Below are positions 17,007 to 25,724 of a stretch of DNA of 64,000 bases, piece by piece (position 1 is the first letter of the stretch; every line of letters begins with the position of its first letter). Under the pieces are notes generated by a model. It was not told where the DNA came from. It made no database searches and saw nothing but the letters and a program-made list of their open reading frames with translations. The stretch spans positions 1-64,000 of the forward strand of contig NZ_FNGC01000011.1 in the NCBI RefSeq assembly GCF_900102785.1, in the 5' to 3' direction. Origin of the DNA: Arthrobacter sp. ok362 (GTDB lineage: Bacteria; Actinomycetota; Actinomycetes; Actinomycetales; Micrococcaceae). The position numbers and the translations under genes were made by a program.

Positions 17007-17080
17007 TTGGTGGGCGCTGAGAGTGCGGACAGCCGCAGACCCTCGAACCTGATCCGGTTAGTACCGGCGCAAGGGAGTCG
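17007..17080 (+). promoter_or_regulatory. TPP riboswitch (THI element)
   Basis: The conserved THI core is present: CTGAGA at 17017-17022 after GGTGGGCG, a variable GTGCGG..CCGCAG stem, then ACCCTCGAACCTGATCCGG at 17039 onward, TTAGTACCGG and GCAAGGGAGT. These are the pyrimidine- and pyrophosphate-sensing halves. It lies about 80 bp before ykoE, so high thiamine pyrophosphate should shut the transporter off. A six-T run just before the core at 17003-17008 and a GC-rich stretch after it may belong to the expression platform. Confidence 0.93.
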
Positions 17081-17159
17081 AGTTCTCAGGGTGCGCGGAG
17101 GGCGGCGGAAGCCGAGGCCGGCCGGAGCACCCTCCCCTCCTGTTCCTCAGGAGGACGAC

Positions 17160-17807
17160 ATGACAGATATTTCAGCACAGCATGGTTCCACGAACCGTTC
17201 ATCCGCACTGCGCAACTTCAACTGGCGTGTGGTGGACATTGTGGTGGCCGCATTGATCGCCGTGGCCGGAGGCGTCATCTTCTGGGCGTGGGATCAGGGG
17301 GCGAACCTGATTTCAACCCCGGTCAATGCGCTCTACCCGCCACTCACCGGACTCTACGCCGGCGGATGGATGATCCCGGCAGTGCTGGGAATGCTCATCA
17401 TCCGCAAGCCGGGCGCGGCCCTCTTCTGCGAAACCGTGGCGGCCACGGGCGAACTGATCATGGGGTCGCAGTACGGCACCACGGTGCTGATCTCCGGCGT
17501 CCTGCAAGGCCTCGGCGCGGAACTGGTCTTCGCGGCGTTCCTCTACAAGAAGTTCAACCTGCCGGTGTCCCTGCTGGCCGGAGCCGGGGCGGGCCTCTTC
17601 TGCGGCCTGAACGATTCCTTCCTGCCGTGGGGCTGGAACATCGCCTACGAAGCCGGGGACAAGCTCGCCTACATCGTTTTCACCACCATCTCCGGAGCAG
17701 TGATTGCCGGCGGCCTGTCCTGGCTGGCCACCCGCGGCCTGGCCAAGACGGGTGTGCTGGGCTCGTTTGCCTCCCGCAAGGCCGCCACGGAGCCCGTCTT
17801 CTCCTGA
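17160..17807 (+). CDS. ykoE: ECF transporter S component YkoE (thiamine precursor)
   Basis: 215 residues, six helices. YkoE features are LRNFNWRVVDIVVAALIAVAGGVIFWAWD, TPVNALYPPLTGLYAGGWMIPAVLG, RKPGAALFCETVAATGELIMGSQYG and GLNDSFLPWGWN. It is the substrate-binding membrane subunit for hydroxymethylpyrimidine or thiamine. ATG 17160 follows AGGAGGAC. A TPP riboswitch upstream and the ATPase/T-component genes downstream confirm the assignment. Stop to next start is 16 bp. Confidence 0.94.
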   Translation: MTDISAQHGSTNRSSALRNFNWRVVDIVVAALIAVAGGVIFWAWDQGANLISTPVNALYPPLTGLYAGGWMIPAVLGMLIIRKPGAALFCETVAATGELIMGSQYGTTVLISGVLQGLGAELVFAAFLYKKFNLPVSLLAGAGAGLFCGLNDSFLPWGWNIAYEAGDKLAYIVFTTISGAVIAGGLSWLATRGLAKTGVLGSFASRKAATEPVFS

Positions 17808-17823
17808 ACGCTGCAAACGACTC

Positions 17824-19470
17824 ATGACATCTTCAACGGGCGTCCGGCCGGCCGCCGTCACGGCCCGCGGCTGGGGCTGGCGGCACGCCGGGAGGCCCCG
17901 GCCCGCGGTCAGCAGCCTTGACCTGGACATCCGGCCGGGGGAGCGCGTGCTCCTGCTGGGCCCCTCCGGCGCCGGCAAATCAACCCTGCTCCATGCCCTG
18001 GCCGGCGTGCTGGGCGATGGCGCGGCCGGCACCTCGGGCCCAGCCGGCGACGCCGGCGACCCTGAAGACACAGACGAGACCGGAAGCCTGCTGATCGACG
18101 GTGCCCCGCCACGGGCGCAGCGCGGCCGCGCCGGGCTTGTGCAGCAGGACCCGGAAACGCAGGTGGTGCTTTCCCGGCTCGGCGACGACGTCGCCTTCGG
18201 GGCGGAGAACCTCGCCGTCCCGGCGGCGGAGATCTGGCCGCGCGTGCGCGAGGCGCTCGACGACGTCGGGCTGGGCCGGCTGCCGCTGGACCATCCGACG
18301 TCGGCCCTCTCCGGCGGACAGAAGCAGCGTTTGGCGCTGGCCGGGATCCTCGCGATGCGGCCGGGGCTGCTGCTGCTCGACGAGCCGACCGCCAACCTCG
18401 ACCCCGCCGGCGTCCTGGAAGTCCGCGATGCCGTGGGCCGCTGCCTGGATAAGACCGGCGCCACCCTGGTGGTCGTGGAGCACCGGGTGGCGGTCTGGAA
18501 AGACCTGGTGGACAGGATCGTGGTGCTGCAGCCCGGGTCCGCCACGGACTCCGCGGTGTTGATCGACGGGCCGCCGGACCGGGTCCTGGCCGAGGCGCGG
18601 GACATGCTCATCGGTGCGGGCGTCTGGGTGCCGGGCTACGTTCCGGCGACTCGGACGCGGCTTGCGGCGCGGGATGCCGGGCAGCTCCTGCTCGCGGCCG
18701 ACGGGCTCGCGGTGTCCCGCGAGCGGCCGCGGCGGGCAGGGCTCCGCAACGGCTTCCGCACGATCGCGCCGCGCCCGGTCCAGTCCGGGGTTTCGGTCCA
18801 GGTGCGCGCCGGCGAGGCCCTGACCATCACCGGACCGAACGGCGCGGGGAAGTCCACCCTGGCGCTGACGCTGGCCGGCCTCCTGCGGCCTGTTGCCGGG
18901 ACGGTCTCGGCCGCGCCGGAGCTCAGTGGGGGCGCCAGTGGTCGCGCCGATGGTCGCGCCGGCGCGGGCGCCGGAACCGATCCGTACCGGTGGAAGGCCC
19001 AGCAGCTGATCGCCAGGATAGGCACCGTGTTCCAGGAACCCGAGCACCAGTTCGTCACCGGCAGGGTCCTGGACGAGCTCATGTTCGGCCCCCGCCACCT
19101 CGGCTACGGCGAAGACCGCGTGGACGAGCTGCTGGAGCGGCTGCGGCTGACGGAGCTCGTGGACGCCAACCCCTACACGCTCTCCGGCGGCGAGAAGCGC
19201 CGCCTTTCGGTAGCCACCGTGCTGGCGGCGCACCCACAGGTGCTGGTCCTGGACGAGCCCACCTTCGGCCAGGATGCCAACACCTGGGCCGAACTCGCCT
19301 CGTTCCTGTCCGAGCTCCTCGACGCCGGCACCGCCGTTGTCTCCGTGACCCATGACGCCGAATTCAGCGCCGTGCTCGGCGGTACCGAACTCCGCCTCCG
19401 GCCACGGCAAACTGCCGCCGCGGATGCACCCGGCCCGGATCTTGAGCTGCCGGAGGGGGTCTCGCCATGA
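17824..19470 (+). CDS. ykoD: ECF transporter double ATPase YkoD
   Basis: 548 residues with two fused ABC ATPase domains. Domain 1 has Walker A GPSGAGKST (46-54), signature LSGGQKQR and Walker B LLLLDEPTANLD. Domain 2 has Walker A GPNGAGKST, a Q-loop in GTVFQEPEHQF, signature LSGGEKRR and VLVLDEPTFGQD. The two-in-one ATPase is the YkoD layout and powers the YkoE/YkoC importer. A Gly/Arg/Ala-rich low-complexity insert lies between the second Walker A and its Q-loop (SGGASGRADGRAGAGAG). The start ATG 17824 was chosen just after ykoE; the last codons overlap ykoC by 4 bp. Confidence 0.94.
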   Translation: MTSSTGVRPAAVTARGWGWRHAGRPRPAVSSLDLDIRPGERVLLLGPSGAGKSTLLHALAGVLGDGAAGTSGPAGDAGDPEDTDETGSLLIDGAPPRAQRGRAGLVQQDPETQVVLSRLGDDVAFGAENLAVPAAEIWPRVREALDDVGLGRLPLDHPTSALSGGQKQRLALAGILAMRPGLLLLDEPTANLDPAGVLEVRDAVGRCLDKTGATLVVVEHRVAVWKDLVDRIVVLQPGSATDSAVLIDGPPDRVLAEARDMLIGAGVWVPGYVPATRTRLAARDAGQLLLAADGLAVSRERPRRAGLRNGFRTIAPRPVQSGVSVQVRAGEALTITGPNGAGKSTLALTLAGLLRPVAGTVSAAPELSGGASGRADGRAGAGAGTDPYRWKAQQLIARIGTVFQEPEHQFVTGRVLDELMFGPRHLGYGEDRVDELLERLRLTELVDANPYTLSGGEKRRLSVATVLAAHPQVLVLDEPTFGQDANTWAELASFLSELLDAGTAVVSVTHDAEFSAVLGGTELRLRPRQTAAADAPGPDLELPEGVSP

Positions 19471-20270
19471 GGGACGCACTGAACCTGCGCGGCAACCATG
19501 CGCTGCTGACCCGCGCCAACCCGCTCGCCAAGTTCACGGCGGTCACCCTGATCACGCTGGTCCTGGCGCTGTCCATTGACTGGGTCTCCGCGTCGGTGGC
19601 GCTGGCCTTCGAACTGCTGCTCCTGCCGCTGGCCGGCCTGACCCTGGCCTTGTTGTGGCAGCGCGGCTGGCCGCTGATCCTCGCGGCGGCGCTGGGCGGC
19701 TGGAGCACCACCATCCTGGCGCCCGACGCCGGATCCGTCCTGTTCGACGCCGGGATCTGGTCCATCAGCGCCGGCTCCCTGCAGCTGGGGATCGGGTTCA
19801 TGCTCCGCGGGCTCGCGATCGCACTGCCTGCGGTGCTGCTGATGAGCTGCACCGACCCCACAGACCTGGCCGACGCCCTGGCCCAGAACGCAAAACTGCC
19901 GCACCGGTTCGTCCTGGGCACTTTGGCCGCCATGCGGCTGGTCGGGATCATGGCCGAGCAATGGCAGACGATCGGCATGGCCCGGCGGGCCCGCGGCGTG
20001 GGCTCGAGCGGCAACCCCTATCAGCGGTGCCGCGCCGCCCTGGGCCAGAGTTTCGGCCTGCTGGTGCAGGCGATCCGGAGCGCGTCGCGGCTCGCGGTGA
20101 CCATGGAGGCACGCGGGTTCGGCGGCGCCGCGCGGACCTGGGCACGGCCGTCCACGTTCAGCGGACTCGACGCCTGGGTGTTGCTGGGCGGGCTCGGCAT
20201 CGCCGCAGCCGCCGTCGCCGCGGCCCTCGGCGCGGGCACCTGGAACCTGGTCTTCCTCACGCGCCAGTAG
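19467..20270 (+). CDS. ykoC: ECF transporter T component YkoC
   Basis: 267 residues, five to six helices. Near the C-terminal third it has the T-component coupling motifs: MARRARGVGSSGNPY and TMEARGFGGAARTWARP, both of the A-R-G type that contact the ATPases. It forms the energy-coupling module with YkoD. ATG 19467 overlaps the ykoD stop, so S, A-A and T components are made from one riboswitch-controlled transcript. Confidence 0.92.
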   Translation: MRDALNLRGNHALLTRANPLAKFTAVTLITLVLALSIDWVSASVALAFELLLLPLAGLTLALLWQRGWPLILAAALGGWSTTILAPDAGSVLFDAGIWSISAGSLQLGIGFMLRGLAIALPAVLLMSCTDPTDLADALAQNAKLPHRFVLGTLAAMRLVGIMAEQWQTIGMARRARGVGSSGNPYQRCRAALGQSFGLLVQAIRSASRLAVTMEARGFGGAARTWARPSTFSGLDAWVLLGGLGIAAAAVAAALGAGTWNLVFLTRQ

Positions 20271-20352
20271 CCGGCGCCGCCACCGTGTCCGGGCTGCAGC
20301 CCGCCGCGGCCCGCCGGTTATCGCATGATGCGGGTATCCCTGTGAGATTAAC

Positions 20353-20396
20353 GGCATTCCGGCGGGAATGCCGGGGGTTAATAAATCATCCGTGAT
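20353..20396. promoter_or_regulatory. Palindromes in front of the XRE-MurA gene
   Basis: GGCATTCC (20353-20360) and GGAATGCC (20365-20372) form a perfect 8-bp inverted repeat. ATCA-TCCG-TGAT at about 20385-20396 is a second short palindrome. Both lie in an AT-richer stretch within 60 bp of the ATG at 20409. The encoded protein has its own HTH, so autoregulation at these sites is a reasonable guess. Confidence 0.4.
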
Positions 20397-20408
20397 ATTT
20401 TCGGGGAC

Positions 20409-21932
20409 ATGACTCAACCGACTGCTGAACATGTAGGCCTCCTGCTCCGCGAAGCCCGCGGGGCGAAGGGCTGGACCCAGGGACAACTGGCCGCCGAGCT
20501 CGGCACCAGCCAGAGCGCCATTGCCCGGATGGAGCAGGGCAAGCAGAACCTGAGCCTGAAGATGATCCAGCGCCTGGAGGCGATCGTCGGGCACAGCATC
20601 GTCAAGGTGGGCCGGCCCCAGATGACCCACCTCCGTGTCGAGGGCGGCCGCACGCTCGCCGGCGCGGTGGACGTCAACAGCAGCAAGAATGCCGGCGTCG
20701 CGCTGTTGTGCGCCAGCCTCATCAACCGCGGGACCACCACCCTGCGCCGGCTGGCCCGGATTGAGGAAGTCAACCGGATCGTGGAGGTGCTGACCAGCAT
20801 CGGCGTCGAGTGCACCTGGCTGAACGCGAACGATCTCCAGATCCGCCGCCCCGCGGTCCTGGACCTGGCATCCATGGATGTGGAGGCAGCCCGCCGGACC
20901 CGCAGCGTCATCATGCTCCTGGGCCCGCTGCTTGACGAGGCAGACATCTACCGGCTGCCATACGCCGGCGGCTGCGACCTCGGCACCCGCACCGTCCAGC
21001 CGCACATGCAGGCACTGCGCCAGTTCGGCCTGAGTGTGGAGGCGAAATCCGGGTTCTACGCGGTGCAGGCTCCGCCGTCGGACGGCCATGACCGCTCCTT
21101 CGCGCTGAGCGAACGCGGCGACACCGTCACCGAGAACGCCATCATGGCCGCAGCCCACCGCCGCGGCACCACCGTCATCCGCAACGCCAGCCCCAACTAC
21201 ATGGTGCAGGATCTCTGCTTCTACCTGCAGATGCTCGGCGTGGAAATCGCGGGGGTTGGCACCACCACACTGGAGATCACCGGCTGCCCGTCGATCGACG
21301 CCGACGTCGAATACTTCCCGTCCGAGGACCCGATCGAGGCGATGAGCCTCATCACCGCCGGCATCGTGACGAACTCGGAAGTCACCATCCGCCGCGTCCC
21401 GATCGAGTTCATGGAAATTGAACTCGCCACGCTCGAGCAGATGGGCCAGCGGCTCGAGGTCTCCGGGGAATACTTTGCCCGCAACGGCCGCACCCGTCTG
21501 GTGGACGTCACCACCAAGCCTTCGGAGCTGCGGGCGCCGGAGGACAAGATCCACCCCATGCCCTTCCCCGGCCTGAACATCGACAACCTGCCCTTCTTCG
21601 CGGTGATCGCCGCAAACGCCCATGGCCAGACCATGATCCATGACTGGGTCTACGAGAACCGGGCCATCTACCTGACCGAGCTCAACAAACTGGGCGCCCA
21701 GGTCCAACTGCTCGATCCCCACCGTATTTACGTCAACGGGCCCACCAAGTGGCGTGCCGCCGAGGTGGGCTGCCCGCCGGCCCTCCGCCCCGCCGCCTGC
21801 CTGCTGCTGGCCATGCTGGCGGCCCGGGGCGTCTCGGAGCTGCGGAACATCTATGTCATTGAGCGCGGCTATGAGGATCTGGCCGAAAGGCTCAACACCA
21901 TCGGCGCGAAGATCGAGTACTTCCAGGATTAA
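20409..21932 (+). CDS. XRE helix-turn-helix fused to MurA-like enolpyruvyl transferase
   Basis: 507 residues. Residues 8-62 are a Cro/XRE HTH (LREARGAKGWTQGQLAAELG, TSQSAIARMEQGKQNLSL). Residues ~73-507 are an EPT/MurA domain: substrate-binding Lys-Asn in VNSSKNAGVAL (K93-N94), catalytic Cys in YAGGCDLGTRTVQPHM (C189), PFPGLNIDNLPF around the catalytic Asp, and ALRPAACLLLAMLAA with the conserved Arg. MurA makes the first committed cell-wall precursor from UDP-GlcNAc and PEP. Loop motifs differ from normal MurA (GGCDLGTRTV for GGCAIGxRP). I recall related fusions in other actinobacteria. It may be a second enzyme, a sensor of UDP-GlcNAc, or both. Confidence 0.88.
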   Translation: MTQPTAEHVGLLLREARGAKGWTQGQLAAELGTSQSAIARMEQGKQNLSLKMIQRLEAIVGHSIVKVGRPQMTHLRVEGGRTLAGAVDVNSSKNAGVALLCASLINRGTTTLRRLARIEEVNRIVEVLTSIGVECTWLNANDLQIRRPAVLDLASMDVEAARRTRSVIMLLGPLLDEADIYRLPYAGGCDLGTRTVQPHMQALRQFGLSVEAKSGFYAVQAPPSDGHDRSFALSERGDTVTENAIMAAAHRRGTTVIRNASPNYMVQDLCFYLQMLGVEIAGVGTTTLEITGCPSIDADVEYFPSEDPIEAMSLITAGIVTNSEVTIRRVPIEFMEIELATLEQMGQRLEVSGEYFARNGRTRLVDVTTKPSELRAPEDKIHPMPFPGLNIDNLPFFAVIAANAHGQTMIHDWVYENRAIYLTELNKLGAQVQLLDPHRIYVNGPTKWRAAEVGCPPALRPAACLLLAMLAARGVSELRNIYVIERGYEDLAERLNTIGAKIEYFQD

Positions 21933-22045
21933 GCCCAAGAAAACGCCGAGTCAGATCGCGGCCATCCGAAAGGGGTGAGCTGGGTGCGGAGTGACCCCGC
22001 GTTGGGGTAGGGGCGTTTCCGCGGATCCTGACGCACAATAGATTC

Positions 22046-23245
22046 ATGCGCACGTTCGGCGTGGAGGAAGAACTGCTGATAGTGGACCCCGAATCGGGGA
22101 TGCTGCTGGCCCTCGCCGACCTGATGCTGCCCAGCCTGGTTCCGCCGCAGCAGCAGGACACCGCGAGGATTGCCGCGACAGAGAAACCGGTCCACGAGGG
22201 CGCCGAATTTAGCTACGAGCTCAAGCTTGAACAGATCGAGACCCAGACGCATCCCTGCCTCGACTACACGGAACTGCTCCGGCAGCTCAGGCGGGGCCGG
22301 GCCCGGGCGGACCAGGCCGCGCGGGCGCACGGCGGCCGCGTCGCGGCCCTGGCCACGTCGCCCCAAGGCTCGGCCACACACCTGACACCGAATCCGCGCT
22401 ATGCGACCATGCAGCAACGCTTCGGACTGACCGTCCGGAACCAACTGACCTGCGGCCTGCACGTCCACACCTTTGTGCAGTCCCCGGAGGAGGGCGTGGC
22501 CGTGATGGACCGGATCCGCGACAAGCTTGCCGTGCTGATAGCACTCAGCGCGAATTCCCCGTTCTGGAACGGGGCCGAGACCGGATTCGAAAGCTACCGC
22601 ACCCAGGCGTGGAACCGCTGGCCGGGGTCGGGTCCCACGATGATCTTCGGCAGCCTGCCAATCTACCGCCGGGTGGTGACCCGGCTGGTGCAAAGCGGCG
22701 TCCTGATGGATGAGGGGATGGTCTATTTCGACGCGCGGCTGGCCCGGCAGCATCCCACCGTGGAGATCCGGGTCGCCGATGTGTGCCTGCGGGCCGAGGA
22801 TGCTGCCCTGATTGCCGTACTGGTGCGCGCCCTTGTCGAGTCGGCGGCGCGGGAGTGGAACGACGGCGTTGACCCCGCCCCGGTGCCCACGCTGCTGCTG
22901 CGGATGGCCGCCTGGCAGGCCAGCAACTGCGGGCTGCGCGGGGAGCTCCTGGACTTTGGCACCTTCACCCCTGCCCCGGCGGCGGACGTGGCCAGGGCAC
23001 TGGTGGATTTCGTGGCGCCGGTGCTTGAAGAGCAGGGCGAACTGGAGCTGGTGCGCGGGGGCGTCGAACGGATCCTGGCGGAGGGCACCGGTTCGCAGCT
23101 GCAGCGCGGGCCGTTCCGGGCGGGCGGACTGCCCGCCGTCGTCGAACGGGCTGTCGAACTGACGACTCAGGGGCCCACGCAGGGGTCCGCCCCCGAGGCC
23201 CGGGCCGACGAGGGTTCGCCCTTGGGCCGGGTGCGCCGGGGCTGA
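22046..23245 (+). CDS. GCS2-family carboxylate-amine ligase (YbdK-like)
   Basis: 399 residues. It starts with the family signature [16 protein letters not shown] and includes [49 protein letters not shown] and [17 protein letters not shown]. Members ligate an amino acid to a small amine or amino acid with ATP; the E. coli member has weak glutamate-cysteine ligase activity. Actinobacteria use mycothiol, so glutathione synthesis is unlikely and the product is unknown. ATG 22046 is only a few bases after CAATAG, which looks like a -10 box, so the transcript may be nearly leaderless. Confidence 0.9.
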   Translation: MRTFGVEEELLIVDPESGMLLALADLMLPSLVPPQQQDTARIAATEKPVHEGAEFSYELKLEQIETQTHPCLDYTELLRQLRRGRARADQAARAHGGRVAALATSPQGSATHLTPNPRYATMQQRFGLTVRNQLTCGLHVHTFVQSPEEGVAVMDRIRDKLAVLIALSANSPFWNGAETGFESYRTQAWNRWPGSGPTMIFGSLPIYRRVVTRLVQSGVLMDEGMVYFDARLARQHPTVEIRVADVCLRAEDAALIAVLVRALVESAAREWNDGVDPAPVPTLLLRMAAWQASNCGLRGELLDFGTFTPAPAADVARALVDFVAPVLEEQGELELVRGGVERILAEGTGSQLQRGPFRAGGLPAVVERAVELTTQGPTQGSAPEARADEGSPLGRVRRG

Positions 23246-23877
23246 CCAGGCGCCGGGCGCAGGCGGCCTTGGGGGTGCTAGAGGGCTAGACCTGCTTGAG
23301 CGCTGTGGGGTAACAAAAGGAAATAGGGCCGCACAGGGCGCATTTATTGCCGAATTCTGATACGGAATCACGGTTGTTTAAGGATTGTTTCCCAGCCTGT
23401 TTCCAGTTAGTTGATCCGGGCAGCTCGGCACGCCGGCGTTCGGGCTGCGAAATGCCCAGTCCGGGTAGTCGAAACACGAAATATGAGTACTACCTGCACC
23501 GGCCATTAATCCAGTTCGCTGAGGTTTCGGGTAGTGCCTACTCGGGTGTGCTGATAGGCCTCTCGCCTTTACTTGAGGAGTAAATCCAAGGTTTTTAGAT
23601 GGTTTCCAGAAGGTCTCACAATGTCACGTAACACGCCGGGGGGCGGTTGTGCTGAGCCACATACGCGCTGGTCAATGCCCCGTAGTGCTCGCACAGCCCA
23701 CCGTGGCTGCACCTTTCGCCGGCAGGCGCCCTGCCAAGGTGCCTGCGAGCCGATTCGGGAAATGCCCCGCCTCACGCCCCAAAGCCCGGTTCGTTTATGC
23801 GCCCGGGCCTGAAGATCAAACCGTTTAATCCGGCCCGGCACTGGGGTGCCGAACTTCAACATAGGAATTGAATTCAC
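23246..23877 (+). promoter_or_regulatory. Long, AT-richer leader of the glycan locus with palindromic elements
   Basis: 632 bp without a convincing gene and visibly richer in A/T than the surroundings. GGTAGT (23464-23469) and ACTACC (23489-23494) are inverted. CGGGTAG-TGC-CTACTCG (23528-23544) is a near-perfect palindrome that recurs in front of the second ATP-grasp gene at 30356. TTTACT-TGAGG-AGTAAA (23568-23584) forms a hairpin. A regulated promoter, a structured 5' leader, or both are possible. The PIG-L gene starts at 23878. Confidence 0.5.
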
Positions 23878-24783
23878 ATGGTCTCGATTTATGTTTTGCT
23901 CATTGTTTTCCTGATCACTTTTGTGGCCGCCGCCGCCCTTGGCCGATCCTGGTTCCACCGCCGCTTGCGCCGCCCCGAGCTACTCCGCAGGATTTGCCTC
24001 CTTGCTGGCTCGATGCTGCTGGTGGCAAATCTGGCCTGCTTTATTCTCGACGCACCCGAGTTGTGGCGGACCGCCAGCCTCACGGCCACGCTTGGAGGGC
24101 TCGCGTCCCTGGGCGTTACTATGACGGCCCTGCGCACCGGCGGAGTCCCGGCCCGCCAGCCCCGCAGAGTGCTGGCGATCGGCGCCCACCCCGACGATCT
24201 TGAACTTGCCTGCGGCGGGACGCTGGCCAAATTCGTCGACTCCGGACATGAGGTGCAAGGGCTCGTCATGAGCGATGGCAACCGTGGCGGGGATGCCCTG
24301 GAACGCTCCCTCGACGCGCAGCGCGGCGCCGCGTTCATGGGCCTCACCGGCATGACCCACCACAGCTTCACCGACACGGAACTGAACCGGCACAGCCAGG
24401 AAATGGTGGGCGTCATCGAAACCGCGATCGCCCGGTACAACCCGGACATCATCCTCACGCACTCCAACCACGACCAGCACCAGGACCATCAGGCCGTCCA
24501 CATGGCCACCCTGCGGGCCGCCCGCCAGCACCACTCGATCCTCTGCTACGAGAGCCCGTCGGCAACCCGGGACTTCAGCCCGAGTGTATTCGTCGACATC
24601 GACGAATACGTCGACGCCAAGGTCGAGGCCGTCAAGTTGCACAGCGACCAGCTCGCCAAGCCTTACATGACGCCGGAGCGGGTCCGCGGCATCGCCTCGT
24701 TCCGCGGAGGACAGGCGAGGCGCCGTGTCGCCGAAGCCTACGAACCCGTCCGTCTGCTGAGCACGGAAATGGAAAAGCTGTGA
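23878..24783 (+). CDS. Membrane-anchored PIG-L family deacetylase
   Basis: 301 residues. Three hydrophobic segments near 3-21, 40-58 and 68-85 precede a PIG-L/LmbE domain from about 96. Zinc-binding residues are visible as AHPDD (103-107) and the distal His in HDQHQDHQAVHM; further conserved parts are LVMSDGNRGGD and DIILTHSNH. Family members remove acetyl groups from GlcNAc-containing substrates (MshB, GPI and teicoplanin pathways). The membrane anchor and the downstream processive glycosyltransferase suggest an N-acetylated glycan or lipid-linked sugar substrate. An AGGA lies 11 bases before ATG 23878. The last bases overlap the next gene by 4 bp. Confidence 0.88.
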   Translation: MVSIYVLLIVFLITFVAAAALGRSWFHRRLRRPELLRRICLLAGSMLLVANLACFILDAPELWRTASLTATLGGLASLGVTMTALRTGGVPARQPRRVLAIGAHPDDLELACGGTLAKFVDSGHEVQGLVMSDGNRGGDALERSLDAQRGAAFMGLTGMTHHSFTDTELNRHSQEMVGVIETAIARYNPDIILTHSNHDQHQDHQAVHMATLRAARQHHSILCYESPSATRDFSPSVFVDIDEYVDAKVEAVKLHSDQLAKPYMTPERVRGIASFRGGQARRRVAEAYEPVRLLSTEMEKL

Positions 24784-25724
24784 AGCCCCGCGTGCTGGTC
24801 ACCGGCGCCGGCGGCCCCGCGGGCCGCGCCATCGCGGCCCAGCTGAAGTCCCGCGGCGTTCCCGTCCTGGGCACCGATATCCGCGAGCTGCCCGCGGGGG
24901 CGGGCGTCACCGTCGTTCGGGTGCCGCCGGCCTCGGACCCGGATATGGTTTCGGCCCTGCACAGGCTCGTCGTCCAGGAGGGCATCAATCTGGTCATCCC
25001 CACGGTGAGTGAGGAGCTCCCGCAGCTTGCGGCGTTCCGTGCCGCCTTCGGGGCCGACGTACGGGTAATCATCGGCGACCCCGGTCCGGTGGCCCTCGCC
25101 AACGACAAGCTCTTCACGGCCTGGCAGCTGCACGCGGCCGGGGTGCCGGTACCGAGATTCGGTGTGCCGGGGGACTTCGCCGACGCCGGCGCGGCCATGG
25201 CTGCGCTCGGCGGCCCAGTGGTGGTCAAGCCGCGGGTCTCCCGCGGCGGGCGCGACGTGATTGTCATCGACGGCCGCGAGGAGGTGGACTGGCACCACCT
25301 GCCGGAAGGCCAGATTGTCCAGGAGTTCATCCCGGGTGCCGAATACGGCCCCATGGTGTTCGGCACGCCGGCGCGCAGCGGGACCGCGCCGTTCGTCGTC
25401 GTCGTGGAGAAGACCGAACTGGCGCAGGGCAACGTGGGCAACGCCGTGACCACCCGCCGCGCCGAGGGCGGCGAGGCCGTGGACGTCGGCAATGTGGCCA
25501 TGGCCGCCGTCCGCTCGCTGGGCCTCACTGGCCCGGTCGACGTCGACGTCCGCCGGCGTGCCGACGGGACCCCGGTGGTCCTCGAAGTGAACGCACGGTT
25601 CGGCGCGAACAGCGAGCGGGCCCCGGAACTGCTCGACGCCGTCCTGGCGTCGTTTGTCCTTCCATCCTTCAACCCGGCGTCCTTCCGGCAAAGCACAGGA
25701 GCGTACGCCCATGTCCTGGTTTGA
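24780..25724 (+). CDS. ATP-grasp enzyme, CarB/PylC-like, intact
   Basis: 314 residues. A Rossmann-like pre-ATP-grasp domain (RVLVTGAGGPAGRAIAAQL, LVIPTVSEELPQL) is followed by the ATP-grasp fold: ALANDKLFTAWQLHAAGVPVPRF, GGPVVVKPRVSRGGRDV, IVQEFIPGAEYGPMVFG and the metal-binding strand VVLEVNARFGANS with the Glu and Asn that hold Mg2+. Such enzymes join a carboxylate to an amine or thiol through an acyl phosphate. GTG 24780 overlaps the deacetylase and its end overlaps the glycosyltransferase by 14 bp. It could add an amino acid to a sugar or polymer (inference). A paralogue lies at 30574. Confidence 0.86.
   Translation: MKPRVLVTGAGGPAGRAIAAQLKSRGVPVLGTDIRELPAGAGVTVVRVPPASDPDMVSALHRLVVQEGINLVIPTVSEELPQLAAFRAAFGADVRVIIGDPGPVALANDKLFTAWQLHAAGVPVPRFGVPGDFADAGAAMAALGGPVVVKPRVSRGGRDVIVIDGREEVDWHHLPEGQIVQEFIPGAEYGPMVFGTPARSGTAPFVVVVEKTELAQGNVGNAVTTRRAEGGEAVDVGNVAMAAVRSLGLTGPVDVDVRRRADGTPVVLEVNARFGANSERAPELLDAVLASFVLPSFNPASFRQSTGAYAHVLV

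Noticed and set aside
20409..21932. Phage repressor (XRE domain) suggesting a prophage
   Set aside because: The HTH is part of a full MurA-like enzyme and no phage genes are around.
19173..21938. A very long minus-strand open frame of about 920 codons, and others like it opposite ykoD/XRE-MurA, mrpD, dnaK and the UMF1 transporter
   Set aside because: They mirror strongly coding genes on the other strand, are low-complexity in composition and have no family motifs. High-GC codon bias keeps antisense frames open.
23573..23958. Open frames in the 23.2-23.9 kb leader
   Set aside because: Short, without ribosome sites, and they cross palindromic elements; the region looks regulatory.
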